Shown here: positions 43,990 through 52,160 of the stretch, piece after piece
How the letters are laid out: every line of letters starts with the position of its first letter
Numbering within the stretch: position 1 is the first letter of the stretch
Assembly: GCA_050013915.1 (NCBI GenBank)
Contig: JBEKEI010000018.1
Coordinates: forward strand, 10,650 to 74,649
Length of the DNA stretch: 64,000 nt
Direction of reading: 5' to 3'
From: Roseiarcus sp050013915
GTDB taxonomy: Bacteria; Pseudomonadota; Alphaproteobacteria; Rhizobiales; Beijerinckiaceae
Notes under the pieces: model-generated
What the model was told of the DNA's origin: nothing
Databases searched by the model: none
The model's input: the letters and a program-made list of their open reading frames with translations, nothing else
Made by a program: the position numbers and the translations under genes

Positions 43990-45543
43990 TCAGAAATCCG
44001 TCGGCGCGCCGCCCTCGGCCTTGCGGCGGGCGACGAAGGCTTCCATCGCCTCGCGGCGCTCCGGCTCGATCGGCGGGGCGACGAATTGGTCGAGGCGTTC
44101 CTTGAAGAGCCGGTTGGCGGCGTCATAGGCGGTCGGCGAGCCCGCCTCGCGCCAGGTCTCGTAATTGCGCCAGTCCGAGATCATCGGCGCGAAGAAGGCG
44201 TCGCGGTAGCGCGACTGGGTATGCGCGGCGCCGAAGAAATGGCCGCCGGGGCCGACCTCCCGCATCGCCTCGATCCCGAGTTCGCCCTCGTCGACCGCGA
44301 GCGGGCGCAGGAAGTCGCCGACCATGCCGAGCAGGTCGGCGTCGAGCGCCATCTTCTCGAACGAGGCCTGCAGGCCGCCCTCCATCCAGCCGGCGCCGTG
44401 CATGACCATGTTGGCGCCGCCCATGATCGCGCCCCACAACGAGAACACGCTCTCGTAGGCGGCCTGCGCGTCGAGGCTGTTGGCGGCGTTGGTGTTGGAC
44501 GAGCGGTAGGGCAGCCCGTGACGGCGCGCGAGCTGGCCGCCGACGATCGCGGTCTTCATGTATTCGGGCGTGCCGAAGGCGGGCGCGCCCGATTTCATGT
44601 CGACGTTGGAGGTGAAGCCGCCATAGACGAACGGCGAGCCAGGCCGCACCGCCTGCGCGAGCACGAGGCCGGCGAGCGCCTCGGCGTTCTGCTGGACGAG
44701 GGCGCCGGCGAGCGTGATCGGCGCCATCGCGCCGGCGAGCGTGAACGGCGTCAGCACGACGACCTGGTTGCGCCGCGCCATCTGGATCACGCCTTCGAGC
44801 ATCGGCGTGTCGAGCCGCAGCGGCGAGGAGGAATTGATGATCGTGAACAGCGACGGCTCGCGCTCCAGCGTCGCATCGTCGATTCCGCGCGCGAGCCTGG
44901 CCAGCTCGATCCCGTCGCGAATGCGCTCGCGGCCGAGGCTGTAGGCGTGGATCGGCTTGTCCGAGAGAGTCAGCATGTCGAACAGCGCGTCGAGATGGCG
45001 AACCGAGGCGTGGATGTCGATGGGTTCGACGGGATAGCCGCCCCACAGATGGATCTGCTCGAAGCTCTGCCCCAGCCGGATGAAATTCCGGAAGTCGCGA
45101 TGATTGCCGGGCCGGCGGCCGCCGTCGCGGTCGAAGGAATTGGGCGCGCTGGCGACCGAGCAGAAGGCGGTGCGGTCGCCGCCGATGACGAGCGCGCGTT
45201 CGGGATTGCGCGCATGCAGCGTGAACTGCTCGGGCGCGAGGCCGATATGCGCCTCGACCAAAGCGGGATCGAAGCGCACGCGGTCGGAGGCGGGATCGAC
45301 GTCGGCGCCGATCCCGCGCAGGATCGCCTTGGCCTCGGCGTGGAGAAAATCGACGCCGATCTCATTCAGCACGCTCAGCGAGGCCCGATGGATCGATTCG
45401 ACCTCGTCGGCCGAAATGAGCGCGACGGGCTGGAAAGGGAAGCGCGGCTGCGGCTTGCGCGCCGGCGCCCCCGGCGCGGCGCGCTCGCCACCGCGTCGGC
45501 GGCGGCGCGGGGAGTCTTCGATCGGCGGCGCGGCCTCGGTCAT
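43990..45543 (-). CDS. MttB-superfamily (trimethylamine methyltransferase family) protein, non-pyrrolysine
   Basis: The product is 517 residues with a basic 35-residue start, then the MttB barrel: Val-Leu-Asn-Glu-Ile-Gly-Val-Asp-Phe (about 62-70), Asn-Ser-Phe-Asp-Arg-Asp-Gly-Gly-Arg near 135, Ile-Asn-Ser-Ser-Ser-Pro-Leu near 238 and a Gly-Gly-Ala-Asn-Met-Val-Met-His-Gly-Ala-Gly segment near 380. There is no in-frame amber codon, so it belongs to the large non-pyrrolysine group, whose known members demethylate betaines such as glycine betaine or proline betaine to a corrinoid protein. No corrinoid protein gene is nearby. The substrate is unknown. Confidence 0.9.
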   Translation of the reverse strand: MTEAAPPIEDSPRRRRRGGERAAPGAPARKPQPRFPFQPVALISADEVESIHRASLSVLNEIGVDFLHAEAKAILRGIGADVDPASDRVRFDPALVEAHIGLAPEQFTLHARNPERALVIGGDRTAFCSVASAPNSFDRDGGRRPGNHRDFRNFIRLGQSFEQIHLWGGYPVEPIDIHASVRHLDALFDMLTLSDKPIHAYSLGRERIRDGIELARLARGIDDATLEREPSLFTIINSSSPLRLDTPMLEGVIQMARRNQVVVLTPFTLAGAMAPITLAGALVQQNAEALAGLVLAQAVRPGSPFVYGGFTSNVDMKSGAPAFGTPEYMKTAIVGGQLARRHGLPYRSSNTNAANSLDAQAAYESVFSLWGAIMGGANMVMHGAGWMEGGLQASFEKMALDADLLGMVGDFLRPLAVDEGELGIEAMREVGPGGHFFGAAHTQSRYRDAFFAPMISDWRNYETWREAGSPTAYDAANRLFKERLDQFVAPPIEPERREAMEAFVARRKAEGGAPTDF

Positions 45544-45882
45544 CGCTCCATCCTCGATCCATCGCGCGCGGGCGCCCCCGCGCGGCGCCCGTCGAGCGGC
45601 CGGCGACGCTGGCCGCCGGCGGCGCCAAACTAGCCGCCGCTTCGTTCGGCGGCTTACGTTATTTAGGCATCGGCGCATACCAAATTGCGCTTCGGCGCGA
45701 CCCCGGAATCGGTCGGCACGCCCTGCCCACGTCACGATGCTCGATCGTCACGCCCCGCTGACAAGTCCGACGCGCGGGCCGGCACGTCGCGCGTCGATCG
45801 CGCGTCTCACGCGGGGCCGGACTGCCGGACTGTTCCGTCTCCCACCAGGCAAATCGGCCCCTCTCGGCGGAGCCCGCGCGCC
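45544..45882. other. Intergenic region between LysR regulator and MttB-like gene
   Basis: No gene is supported. This 339-base gap is the expected promoter and operator region of the three-gene operon. It contains a hairpin at 45632-45654 and a LysR-type dyad at 45673-45690 within an AT-richer patch. Confidence 0.45.
45673..45690. promoter_or_regulatory. Candidate LysR-type operator
   Basis: GCGCA and TGCGC form a perfect dyad around TACCAAAT. It lies about 130 bases before the MttB-like start and about 195 bases from the regulator's stop codon. The size and AT-rich centre fit LysR-family sites, but five-base arms arise easily by chance. Confidence 0.3.
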
Positions 45883-46857
45883 CTACTTCACCGCCCGCAC
45901 CCGCGGCGGCTCGGGCTCCTGCGTCTCCCCAGGCTCGTCGGCCGGCGGCGTCGCGGTGGAGAAGCGCGCGATCAGCCAGGAGCGGAACAAGGCCACCGCC
46001 TCGTTGCTGAGGTCCTCGGGATGGGTGGTGAGATAGTAGCCATAGCCCTCGTCGAGCGAAACATCGAACGGGCGCACGAGCCGGCCCGCCTCGATCTCCT
46101 CCTGGAACAGCTCGGGATCGGCGAGCGCGAGGCCTTCGCCCGACAGCGCGTATTGAACCGCCAGTTGCGACGTGTCGAAGACAAGGCCGCGGTCGACCGA
46201 CAGATCGGGGCGTCCGATCGCGCGCGCCATCATCTCCCAGAAGAAATGCCGCGGCCGCTCCTCGATCTTGACGTGCAGCAGATCGCAGGAGGCGATGAGG
46301 CGCGCCGGGTCGGGCCGCTCGATGCTCTGCAGCAGTTGCGGGCTGCACAGGATCGTGCTGCGGACCATCCACAGGAGGTCGTGGATCGCGTCGGTGACGC
46401 GCGGCTCGGAATAGACGATCGCAATGTCGATGTCGCCGTCCATCTCGGCGCCGCTGACCGGCTTGGAAACGATCTCCAGCGCGATGCCCGGATGTTCGGC
46501 CCGAAAATCGCGCAGGATCGGAATCGCGAGCCGATAGGCGAAAGTCGTCGGCAGCGCCACTTTCAGCACCCGCTTGGGCCGGCCCTTCTCCTTGATCACT
46601 TCGCGCAGGGCCTGGTCGATTCGATCGAAGGATTTCGAGACCGCCGGCAGGATGTGGCGGCCCGCCTCGGTGAGGACCAGCTGCTGCGGCCGGCGCTCGA
46701 ACAGCGCGACGCCGAGAAAATTCTCCAGCACGATGACGTGGCGGCTGACCGCGCTCTGCGCGACCGTCAGGCTGTTGGCGGCCGCGGTGAAACTCAGGTG
46801 CTGGCCCGCCGCTTCGAAGGCGCGCAGGGCGTTCAGCGGCAGCCACTTTCTATCCAT
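45883..46857 (-). CDS. LysR-family regulator, GcvA-like
   Basis: The 324-residue protein has an N-terminal winged helix: Leu-Asn-Ala-Leu-Arg-Ala-Phe-Glu-Ala-Ala (8-17) and Ser-Ala-Val-Ser-Arg-His-Val in the recognition helix (about 36-42). It resembles the GcvA group that controls glycine cleavage and related one-carbon genes. A substrate-binding domain covers about 90-300, and the last 25 residues are Pro/Glu-rich. It precedes the MttB-like operon on the same strand and follows the enolase-family gene by 31 bases. It probably controls the demethylation genes in response to their substrate. Confidence 0.92.
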   Translation of the reverse strand: MDRKWLPLNALRAFEAAGQHLSFTAAANSLTVAQSAVSRHVIVLENFLGVALFERRPQQLVLTEAGRHILPAVSKSFDRIDQALREVIKEKGRPKRVLKVALPTTFAYRLAIPILRDFRAEHPGIALEIVSKPVSGAEMDGDIDIAIVYSEPRVTDAIHDLLWMVRSTILCSPQLLQSIERPDPARLIASCDLLHVKIEERPRHFFWEMMARAIGRPDLSVDRGLVFDTSQLAVQYALSGEGLALADPELFQEEIEAGRLVRPFDVSLDEGYGYYLTTHPEDLSNEAVALFRSWLIARFSTATPPADEPGETQEPEPPRVRAVK

Positions 46858-46888
46858 CGTCGTCTCCCCGGGACGACGCGAGAAGGAG

Positions 46889-48037
46889 TCATCCGGTGCG
46901 CGTTCTGGCGAGCATGCCCTCCGCCAATTGATATCCCATGCCCGGCCTATCAGTCAGCACGATATGGCCGGAGCCGTCCACCTTCAAGGGCTCTGCCATC
47001 ATGTAATCACGACGATCCACATCCCATTCCGGCGGATCGTAGGGAAATTCGAGGAATGGCGCGTCGGCGACGCCGGCGGTGAGATGCGCATTGGCGACGA
47101 CGCCGATGCCGTTGGTCCAGGTGTGCGGGGTGAACACGAGATTGTGCTCCTGCGCCATCAGCGCGACGCGGCGCAGGCCGGTGAGACCGCCGACCAGCGC
47201 CGCGTCGGGTTGCAGCACGTCGAGGCAACCCTCCGCGATGAGGTCGCGGAACTCGTAGAGCTCGCGCGTCATCTCGCCGCCCGCCACGCGCACGTCGACC
47301 ATTTCGCGCAGCCGCCGCATGCCCGCGCGGTCGCCGCGGTGCAGCGGCTCCTCCATCCAGTAGACGCCGAGCCGTTCGAGTTCGCGCGCGACCGCGACCG
47401 CATCCTTCAGCGACCACGGCGCGTAGGTGTCCCACGACATGCGCCAGCCCTGATTGCAGTCGACCATCAGTTCGAGCCGGTCGCCGACGCGCGCGCGCAC
47501 CGCCTCCAGCGCCTTGATGTCGGCGCGCCAGTCGCCGCGATGAAACCGGATCTTCAGCGCCGTGAACCCCTCGGCGAGATAGCGCTGCGCCGCGTCGGCG
47601 AGCGCGTCGGGCCCGCGCAGCGTGCCCGACGAGGCGTAGGCGCGCACGCGGTCGGACAGGCCGCCGATCAGCTTCCAGCACGGCTGGCCGGCGATCTTGC
47701 CCGCGAGATCCCATAGCGCGATGTCGAGCGGCCAGCAGCGCCCCCAGTGGAAGCTGATGTTGTTGAGGATGCGCCAATGCCGCTCGAGCGCGAGCGCATC
47801 CTGGCCGACGAACAGATGCTCGTGCCCCTCGAAGCCCAGCATCATGTCGCCCGAACCGATCCCGGTGACGCCGAGATCGGTGTGGACGCGCACGATCGCC
47901 GCGTCCCAGAACGTTCGCGGCTTGGAATCCCAGCTCGCGTTGAACGGCGGATCGAAGCGATGGCGATGGCGGGTGATCTCGATCGCGGCGATGATCGCCT
48001 TGGGGGCGTGGGCGAGCACTTTGAGCGCTTCCGACAT
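46889..48037 (-). CDS. Mandelate-racemase/muconate-lactonizing (enolase superfamily) enzyme
   Basis: The product is 382 residues from the ATG at 48037. It has the enolase-superfamily capping domain and barrel: a Lys-Ile-Arg base motif at 162-164, where many relatives have Lys-x-Lys, and metal ligands in Val-Asp-Cys-Asn-Gln (about 191), Met-Glu-Glu-Pro-Leu (about 228) and Gly-Gly-Glu-Met-Thr (about 252). Gln-Pro-Asp (near 277) and Thr-Pro-His-Thr-Trp (near 303) provide the His-Asp pair. It would abstract a proton next to a carboxylate, acting as a racemase or dehydratase. The substrate is not known; neighbours suggest a betaine-like or sugar-acid compound. Confidence 0.9.
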   Translation of the reverse strand: MSEALKVLAHAPKAIIAAIEITRHRHRFDPPFNASWDSKPRTFWDAAIVRVHTDLGVTGIGSGDMMLGFEGHEHLFVGQDALALERHWRILNNISFHWGRCWPLDIALWDLAGKIAGQPCWKLIGGLSDRVRAYASSGTLRGPDALADAAQRYLAEGFTALKIRFHRGDWRADIKALEAVRARVGDRLELMVDCNQGWRMSWDTYAPWSLKDAVAVARELERLGVYWMEEPLHRGDRAGMRRLREMVDVRVAGGEMTRELYEFRDLIAEGCLDVLQPDAALVGGLTGLRRVALMAQEHNLVFTPHTWTNGIGVVANAHLTAGVADAPFLEFPYDPPEWDVDRRDYMMAEPLKVDGSGHIVLTDRPGMGYQLAEGMLARTRTG

Positions 48038-48062
48038 CACGGGCTCCGTGGGAACGAGAATC

Positions 48063-48210
48063 CCTTCTCCCGCTTTGCGGGAGAAGGTGGCGCGCAGCGC
48101 CGGATGAGGGCCTTGCGGCGCGCAAGCGGCATTTCTTTGCACCCGGCTTCGAGGACCTCATCCGTCATGCTGGGCATGACACCTTCGCCCGCGCAGCGGG
48201 AGAAGGGAAT
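48063..48210. repeat. Pair of inverted intergenic palindromic repeats
   Basis: The left unit is a perfect 11-base-pair hairpin (CCTTCTCCCGC, TTT, GCGGGAGAAGG; 48063-48087). The right unit near 48182-48206 is almost the same sequence (one changed base). Between them CGGATGAGG (48101-48109) faces CCTCATCCG (48156-48164), and GTCATGC-TGG-GCATGAC forms a further hairpin (48164-48180). The block resembles two head-to-head copies of a dispersed repeat common in Hyphomicrobiales. It could also stop transcription between the two genes. Confidence 0.75.
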
Positions 48211-48218
48211 GGGGGGCC

Positions 48219-49352
48219 TCAGGAGACCGACAGGACTTCGCGCGCGAGCATCAGCAGGTCGTCCTCGCTCGCCGCGCGCGCGTTGGCGTCGCGCATCGCG
48301 GCGTTTTCGGGGCGCGCGGTCTGGGCGGCGAGCTGCCGCGCGCTGACCCCTTCGAATTCCTGGCGCAGCGAGAGCTTCATGCCGCTCGCGCGCAGCAACG
48401 CCTCATAGGCGGCGACGAAGCCGCGGGCGCTCGGCTCGGCGCCCATGTCGGCCGCGCAGGCCGCGAAGGCCGCATTGTCCTTCACGTTCCACGGCAGGCT
48501 CGCGAGCATGGCGATGCCGACCGCCCGGCCATGGTGGATCGACCGCAGCGAGCCCATGGCGTGGCCGAGCGCATGGGCGATCGCGGTGCCGCAATTGTCG
48601 ATCGCGATTCCGGCATAGGCCGCGGCCCATTGCAGCGCGGCGCGCGCCTCGAGATCGCCCGGGTTCTCGACCGCAGCGACGAGATGGCGCGCGACCAGGC
48701 GGATCGCCTCATGCGCATGGAGCGAAGCCGCCGGATTGGCGTTGCGGTTGGTCGCCGCCTCGACCGCGTGGACGAGCGCGTCGATGGCGGTCGCCGCCGT
48801 CAGCGCCGCCGGCAGGCTGACGGTCAGCTCGGGGTCGAGCACGACGTCGTCGGCCTTGATCTCGTCGCCCCACAGCCAGACCTTGGCGTGATCCGCGCGG
48901 GTCAGGATCGCGGTGCGCGTCGTCTCCGATCCCGTGCCCGACGTCGTCGGCACGCAGATCCTGCGCAGGCCGCGCGGCGGCAGCGGGTTGGCGGACAGCT
49001 GGTAATGCGCCGCCGATTCGGCCGCCGGCGCGATCGCGGCGACCGCCTTGCCGAGGTCGAGCGCCGAACCGCCGCCGAGGCAGACGACCGCGGTCGAGCC
49101 CTCGGCGCGCGCCAGCGCCGCGGCGGCGTCGGCCTGCGCGATGGACGGATCGCTCTGGAACGCGTCGAAGACCGCAAGCCCGACGCCGCGGGCGCGCAAG
49201 CCTGCGGCGATCTCCTCGACGATTCCCGTCGCCTTCAACCCGGGATCGGCGACAAGCAGGACCGGCCCGGCGCCGGCGAGCGCGGGGATGCGCGCGCGGG
49301 CGCCGATTCCCGCCACGATGCGCGGCGTGCGCGCGAGTTCGATGAGCTTCAT
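48219..49352 (-). CDS. Iron-containing alcohol dehydrogenase / maleylacetate-reductase family
   Basis: The 377-residue protein has the NAD-binding Gly-Gly-Gly-Ser-Ala-Leu-Asp-Leu-Gly-Lys-Ala (about 92-102) and the family Pro-Thr-Thr-Ser-Gly-Thr-Gly-Ser-Glu (about 135-143). The metal-binding set includes Asp near 191, His near 195 (Ala-Leu-Val-His-Ala-Val-Glu-Ala) and His-Ala-Leu-Gly-His near 262-266. The substrate could be an aldehyde, a hydroxy acid or maleylacetate; the sequence does not decide. A palindromic repeat block separates it from the enolase-family gene on the same strand. Confidence 0.9.
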   Translation of the reverse strand: MKLIELARTPRIVAGIGARARIPALAGAGPVLLVADPGLKATGIVEEIAAGLRARGVGLAVFDAFQSDPSIAQADAAAALARAEGSTAVVCLGGGSALDLGKAVAAIAPAAESAAHYQLSANPLPPRGLRRICVPTTSGTGSETTRTAILTRADHAKVWLWGDEIKADDVVLDPELTVSLPAALTAATAIDALVHAVEAATNRNANPAASLHAHEAIRLVARHLVAAVENPGDLEARAALQWAAAYAGIAIDNCGTAIAHALGHAMGSLRSIHHGRAVGIAMLASLPWNVKDNAAFAACAADMGAEPSARGFVAAYEALLRASGMKLSLRQEFEGVSARQLAAQTARPENAAMRDANARAASEDDLLMLAREVLSVS

Positions 49353-49746
49353 GATTCGCCGTTCGCGGGTTCGAGAGGTCGGCGCACACCATCGGCCTTC
49401 GGCGCCCCGCGGGGAATATGATTTTGAAGATGCGGCGATGCCTTGCCATCATGCGCGCAACCGGATGCGGCGCGCGGCCGGCCGGCGTCGCCGGCGAAGG
49501 CCGACCCGAGCCCCGTTAGGGTTAAGCCGACTCTCGAGCCGCATCGCTAAATCCAGACTCGCGACGGCAACGGCGTGTTAATGCCGGAAGCCCAAGTCTG
49601 GCATGGTGTTTGCGCCCCGCGTCCAGCTTCGGCGCGCTCGAATCGCCGCCCGCGAGGCGCGCCGCTTCGGAGCGTCGCCGCGGCGGGCGGCGATCGATCA
49701 TGTGGAGCGGGATCGCGGCGATCCCGTCGGGCGGCGGGGAATTCAA
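49353..49746. other. Intergenic region between divergent dehydrogenase and GGDEF-EAL genes
   Basis: The frame of the GGDEF-EAL gene is open through part of this stretch, but its best start is at 49747. No other gene is supported. Promoters for both neighbours are expected here. A CCAGACT/AGTCTGG inverted pair (49553-49559 and 49595-49601) is present. Confidence 0.4.
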
Positions 49747-52068
49747 ATGTCCGGTCAGACGGCGCGTCGAACTCGTGATCCCGAGCCGGACGACCATGCA
49801 GCCGCGGAGGCGTTGCGCCAGACCCACGACGCGCTGCGCCGCGAGATCGCGGGCTTGCGGCAGTCGCTCGAGGAGCGCGCCGACGATCGAATCTCGCTGC
49901 AGGTCCTCATCGACCAGATGCCCGATCGAATGTTCGTCAAGGATGCCGCGAGCCGCTTCATCGTCGCCAACCGGGCGGTGGCGGCGGACCTGGGCCGGGC
50001 CCATGACGGCGACCTGGTCGGCCGCTCCGATTTCGATCTCCATCCCCCGGACATCGCCCGGCGACTCTTCGAAATCGAACAGACCATCGTCCGCACCGGC
50101 CGGCCGATGGTCGATCTGGAGGAGACTTTCATCGACGCCACGGGCGCCAGGATCTGCCTGTCGACGACCAAGGTCCCGTTTCGCAACATTCGCGGCCAGG
50201 TCGTCGGGCTGGTCGGCATCGGGCGCGACGTGACCAAGCGCCGGCAGGACGAAATCCTCCGCAACGGACAGGCGCGCATCATCGAGATGATCGCCAAGAA
50301 CATGCGGCTTGACGACGTGCTCGACCAGCTCGTGCGGCTCATCGAATCGCAGCTGGTCGGAATCTATGGCTCGGTTCTGCTGATGAGCAGCGAGGGGACC
50401 CACCTGCGGCACGGCGCCGCTCCGAGCCTGCCGAAGGCCTACACCGCCGCGCTCGACGGCGTGCGCGTCGGACCCGATGTCGGCTCGTGCCCGACGGCGG
50501 CCTATCGGCGCGAGCCGGTGGTCGTCGCCGACATCATGAGCGATCCGATTTGGCGCGACCATCGGGATCTCGCCGCCGCCCATGGCCTTCGCTCGTGCTG
50601 GTCGACGCCGATCCTGTCGCACCAGGGCGCGGTGCTCGGCACGTTCGCGATGTATTCGCGAGAAGTTCGCGAGCCGACGGACGCCGAGATGCGCTTCGTC
50701 GAGGTCGCCACCCGGATCGCCGCGATCGCGATCGAACGCAGGCAGGCCGAAGAGCGCATCCACTTCATGGCCAATCATGACGCGCTGACCGGCCTTCCCA
50801 ACCGCGCCCTGCTCGAGGACCGGGTCACCCAGGCCGTGGCGTTCGCCGAGCGGCACGGTCGCCGGGCGACGCTGATGTTCGTCGATCTCGACAATTTCAA
50901 ATTCGTCAACGACAGCCTCGGCCACAAGGCCGGCGACGAACTCCTGAAGGCGGTCGCCAGACGGATGGTCCATTGCGTGCGCGCCACCGATACGGTGGTG
51001 CGGCTCGGCGGCGACGAATTCGTCATCCTCCTCTTCGACCAGCCGAGCAGCGGGGAAATGGTTTCGGCGACGCTGCAGAAACTGCGGGCGGCGATCGCGG
51101 CGCCGATTCATGTCGCAGGCCAGGAACTCCAGGTCACCTGCAGCATCGGCCTCGCCAATTATCCCGACGACGGTCCCGACGCGGAAACGCTGCTCGCCAA
51201 CGCGGACGCGGCGATGTACCGCGCCAAGGAGATCGGCCGCGACAATTTCCAGTTCTACACGCCGGCATTGAACGTCAAGGTGCACGAGAAATTTCTGCTG
51301 CTGAAGGAGCTGCGCAGCGCGATCGCGCGCGAGGAATTCGTCCTGCATTACCAGCCGCAGGTCGACCTGCGAACCGGGCGCGTGTTCGCGACCGAAGCGC
51401 TGATCCGCTGGCGCCATCCGACGATGGGCACGGTCGAGCCGATGCGGTTCATCCCGCTGGCCGAGGAGACCGGCCTGATCGCGCCGATCGGCGACTGGGT
51501 CCTGCTCGCCGCCTGTCGCCAGAACAAGCTCTGGCAGGACGGCGGCCTGCCGCCGATGACGATCTGCGTCAATGTCTCGGCGCGCCAGTTCAAGGAAAGG
51601 AACTGGGTCGGCCGGGTCGCCGCCGCGCTCGCCGAGAGCGGCCTGGAGGCGCGATATCTCGAACTCGAGCTCACCGAGAGCGTGATCATGCAGGACGCCC
51701 GCCTGGCGGTCGCGATCATGAACGAGCTGCAGGCCCTGGGGGTGCAGCTTTCGGTCGACGATTTCGGCACCGGCTATTCCAGCCTCGCCGCGCTGAAGAG
51801 CTTCCCGGTCCGGCGGCTCAAGATCGACAAGTCGTTCATCGACGACATCATCGACGACGGCAACGACAGGGCCGTCGTCGGCGCCGTGATCTCGCTGGGA
51901 CAGAAGCTCGGCCTCAGGGTCATCGCGGAAGGCGTCGAGACCGAGGAGCAACTGGCGTTCCTGCGCGCCAACGATTGCGACGAAATGCAGGGCTATCTGT
52001 TCAGCAGGCCGGTCCCCGCCGCCGAAATCGCGGCGATGCTCGCAGCCCCGCCGCCCAAGCGCTCGTAG
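49747..52068 (+). CDS. PAS-GAF-GGDEF-EAL cyclic-di-GMP signalling protein
   Basis: The product is 773 residues from an ATG preceded by GGGGAA; an in-frame ATG at 49603 would add an Arg-rich stretch and is less likely. A short coiled coil (about 15-45) is followed by a PAS domain (about 45-165), a GAF domain (about 180-330), GGDEF (about 340-500, with Arg-Leu-Gly-Gly-Asp-Glu-Phe intact) and EAL (about 515-765, with Glu-Ala-Leu, Asp-Asp-Phe-Gly-Thr-Gly-Tyr-Ser-Ser and Glu-Gly-Val-Glu-Thr). Both active sites look complete, so it may make and break cyclic-di-GMP. No membrane segment is present, so it senses a cytoplasmic signal. It could control the polysaccharide locus, but that is only plausible. 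Confidence 0.94.
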   Translation: MSGQTARRTRDPEPDDHAAAEALRQTHDALRREIAGLRQSLEERADDRISLQVLIDQMPDRMFVKDAASRFIVANRAVAADLGRAHDGDLVGRSDFDLHPPDIARRLFEIEQTIVRTGRPMVDLEETFIDATGARICLSTTKVPFRNIRGQVVGLVGIGRDVTKRRQDEILRNGQARIIEMIAKNMRLDDVLDQLVRLIESQLVGIYGSVLLMSSEGTHLRHGAAPSLPKAYTAALDGVRVGPDVGSCPTAAYRREPVVVADIMSDPIWRDHRDLAAAHGLRSCWSTPILSHQGAVLGTFAMYSREVREPTDAEMRFVEVATRIAAIAIERRQAEERIHFMANHDALTGLPNRALLEDRVTQAVAFAERHGRRATLMFVDLDNFKFVNDSLGHKAGDELLKAVARRMVHCVRATDTVVRLGGDEFVILLFDQPSSGEMVSATLQKLRAAIAAPIHVAGQELQVTCSIGLANYPDDGPDAETLLANADAAMYRAKEIGRDNFQFYTPALNVKVHEKFLLLKELRSAIAREEFVLHYQPQVDLRTGRVFATEALIRWRHPTMGTVEPMRFIPLAEETGLIAPIGDWVLLAACRQNKLWQDGGLPPMTICVNVSARQFKERNWVGRVAAALAESGLEARYLELELTESVIMQDARLAVAIMNELQALGVQLSVDDFGTGYSSLAALKSFPVRRLKIDKSFIDDIIDDGNDRAVVGAVISLGQKLGLRVIAEGVETEEQLAFLRANDCDEMQGYLFSRPVPAAEIAAMLAAPPPKRS

Positions 52069-52160
52069 ACGCGGGCGGCGACCGCGTCTCCATGCGCCGC
52101 CGCCGCGGCCCGGGTGCGGCCTGCGGTTGCGCCGCGCTGCGCGGCGCCCGACAATGCGCG

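Noticed and set aside
44205..44216. GCGGTAGCGCG, another ops-like string
   Set aside because: It is inside the MttB-like coding region, on the wrong strand and with mismatches.
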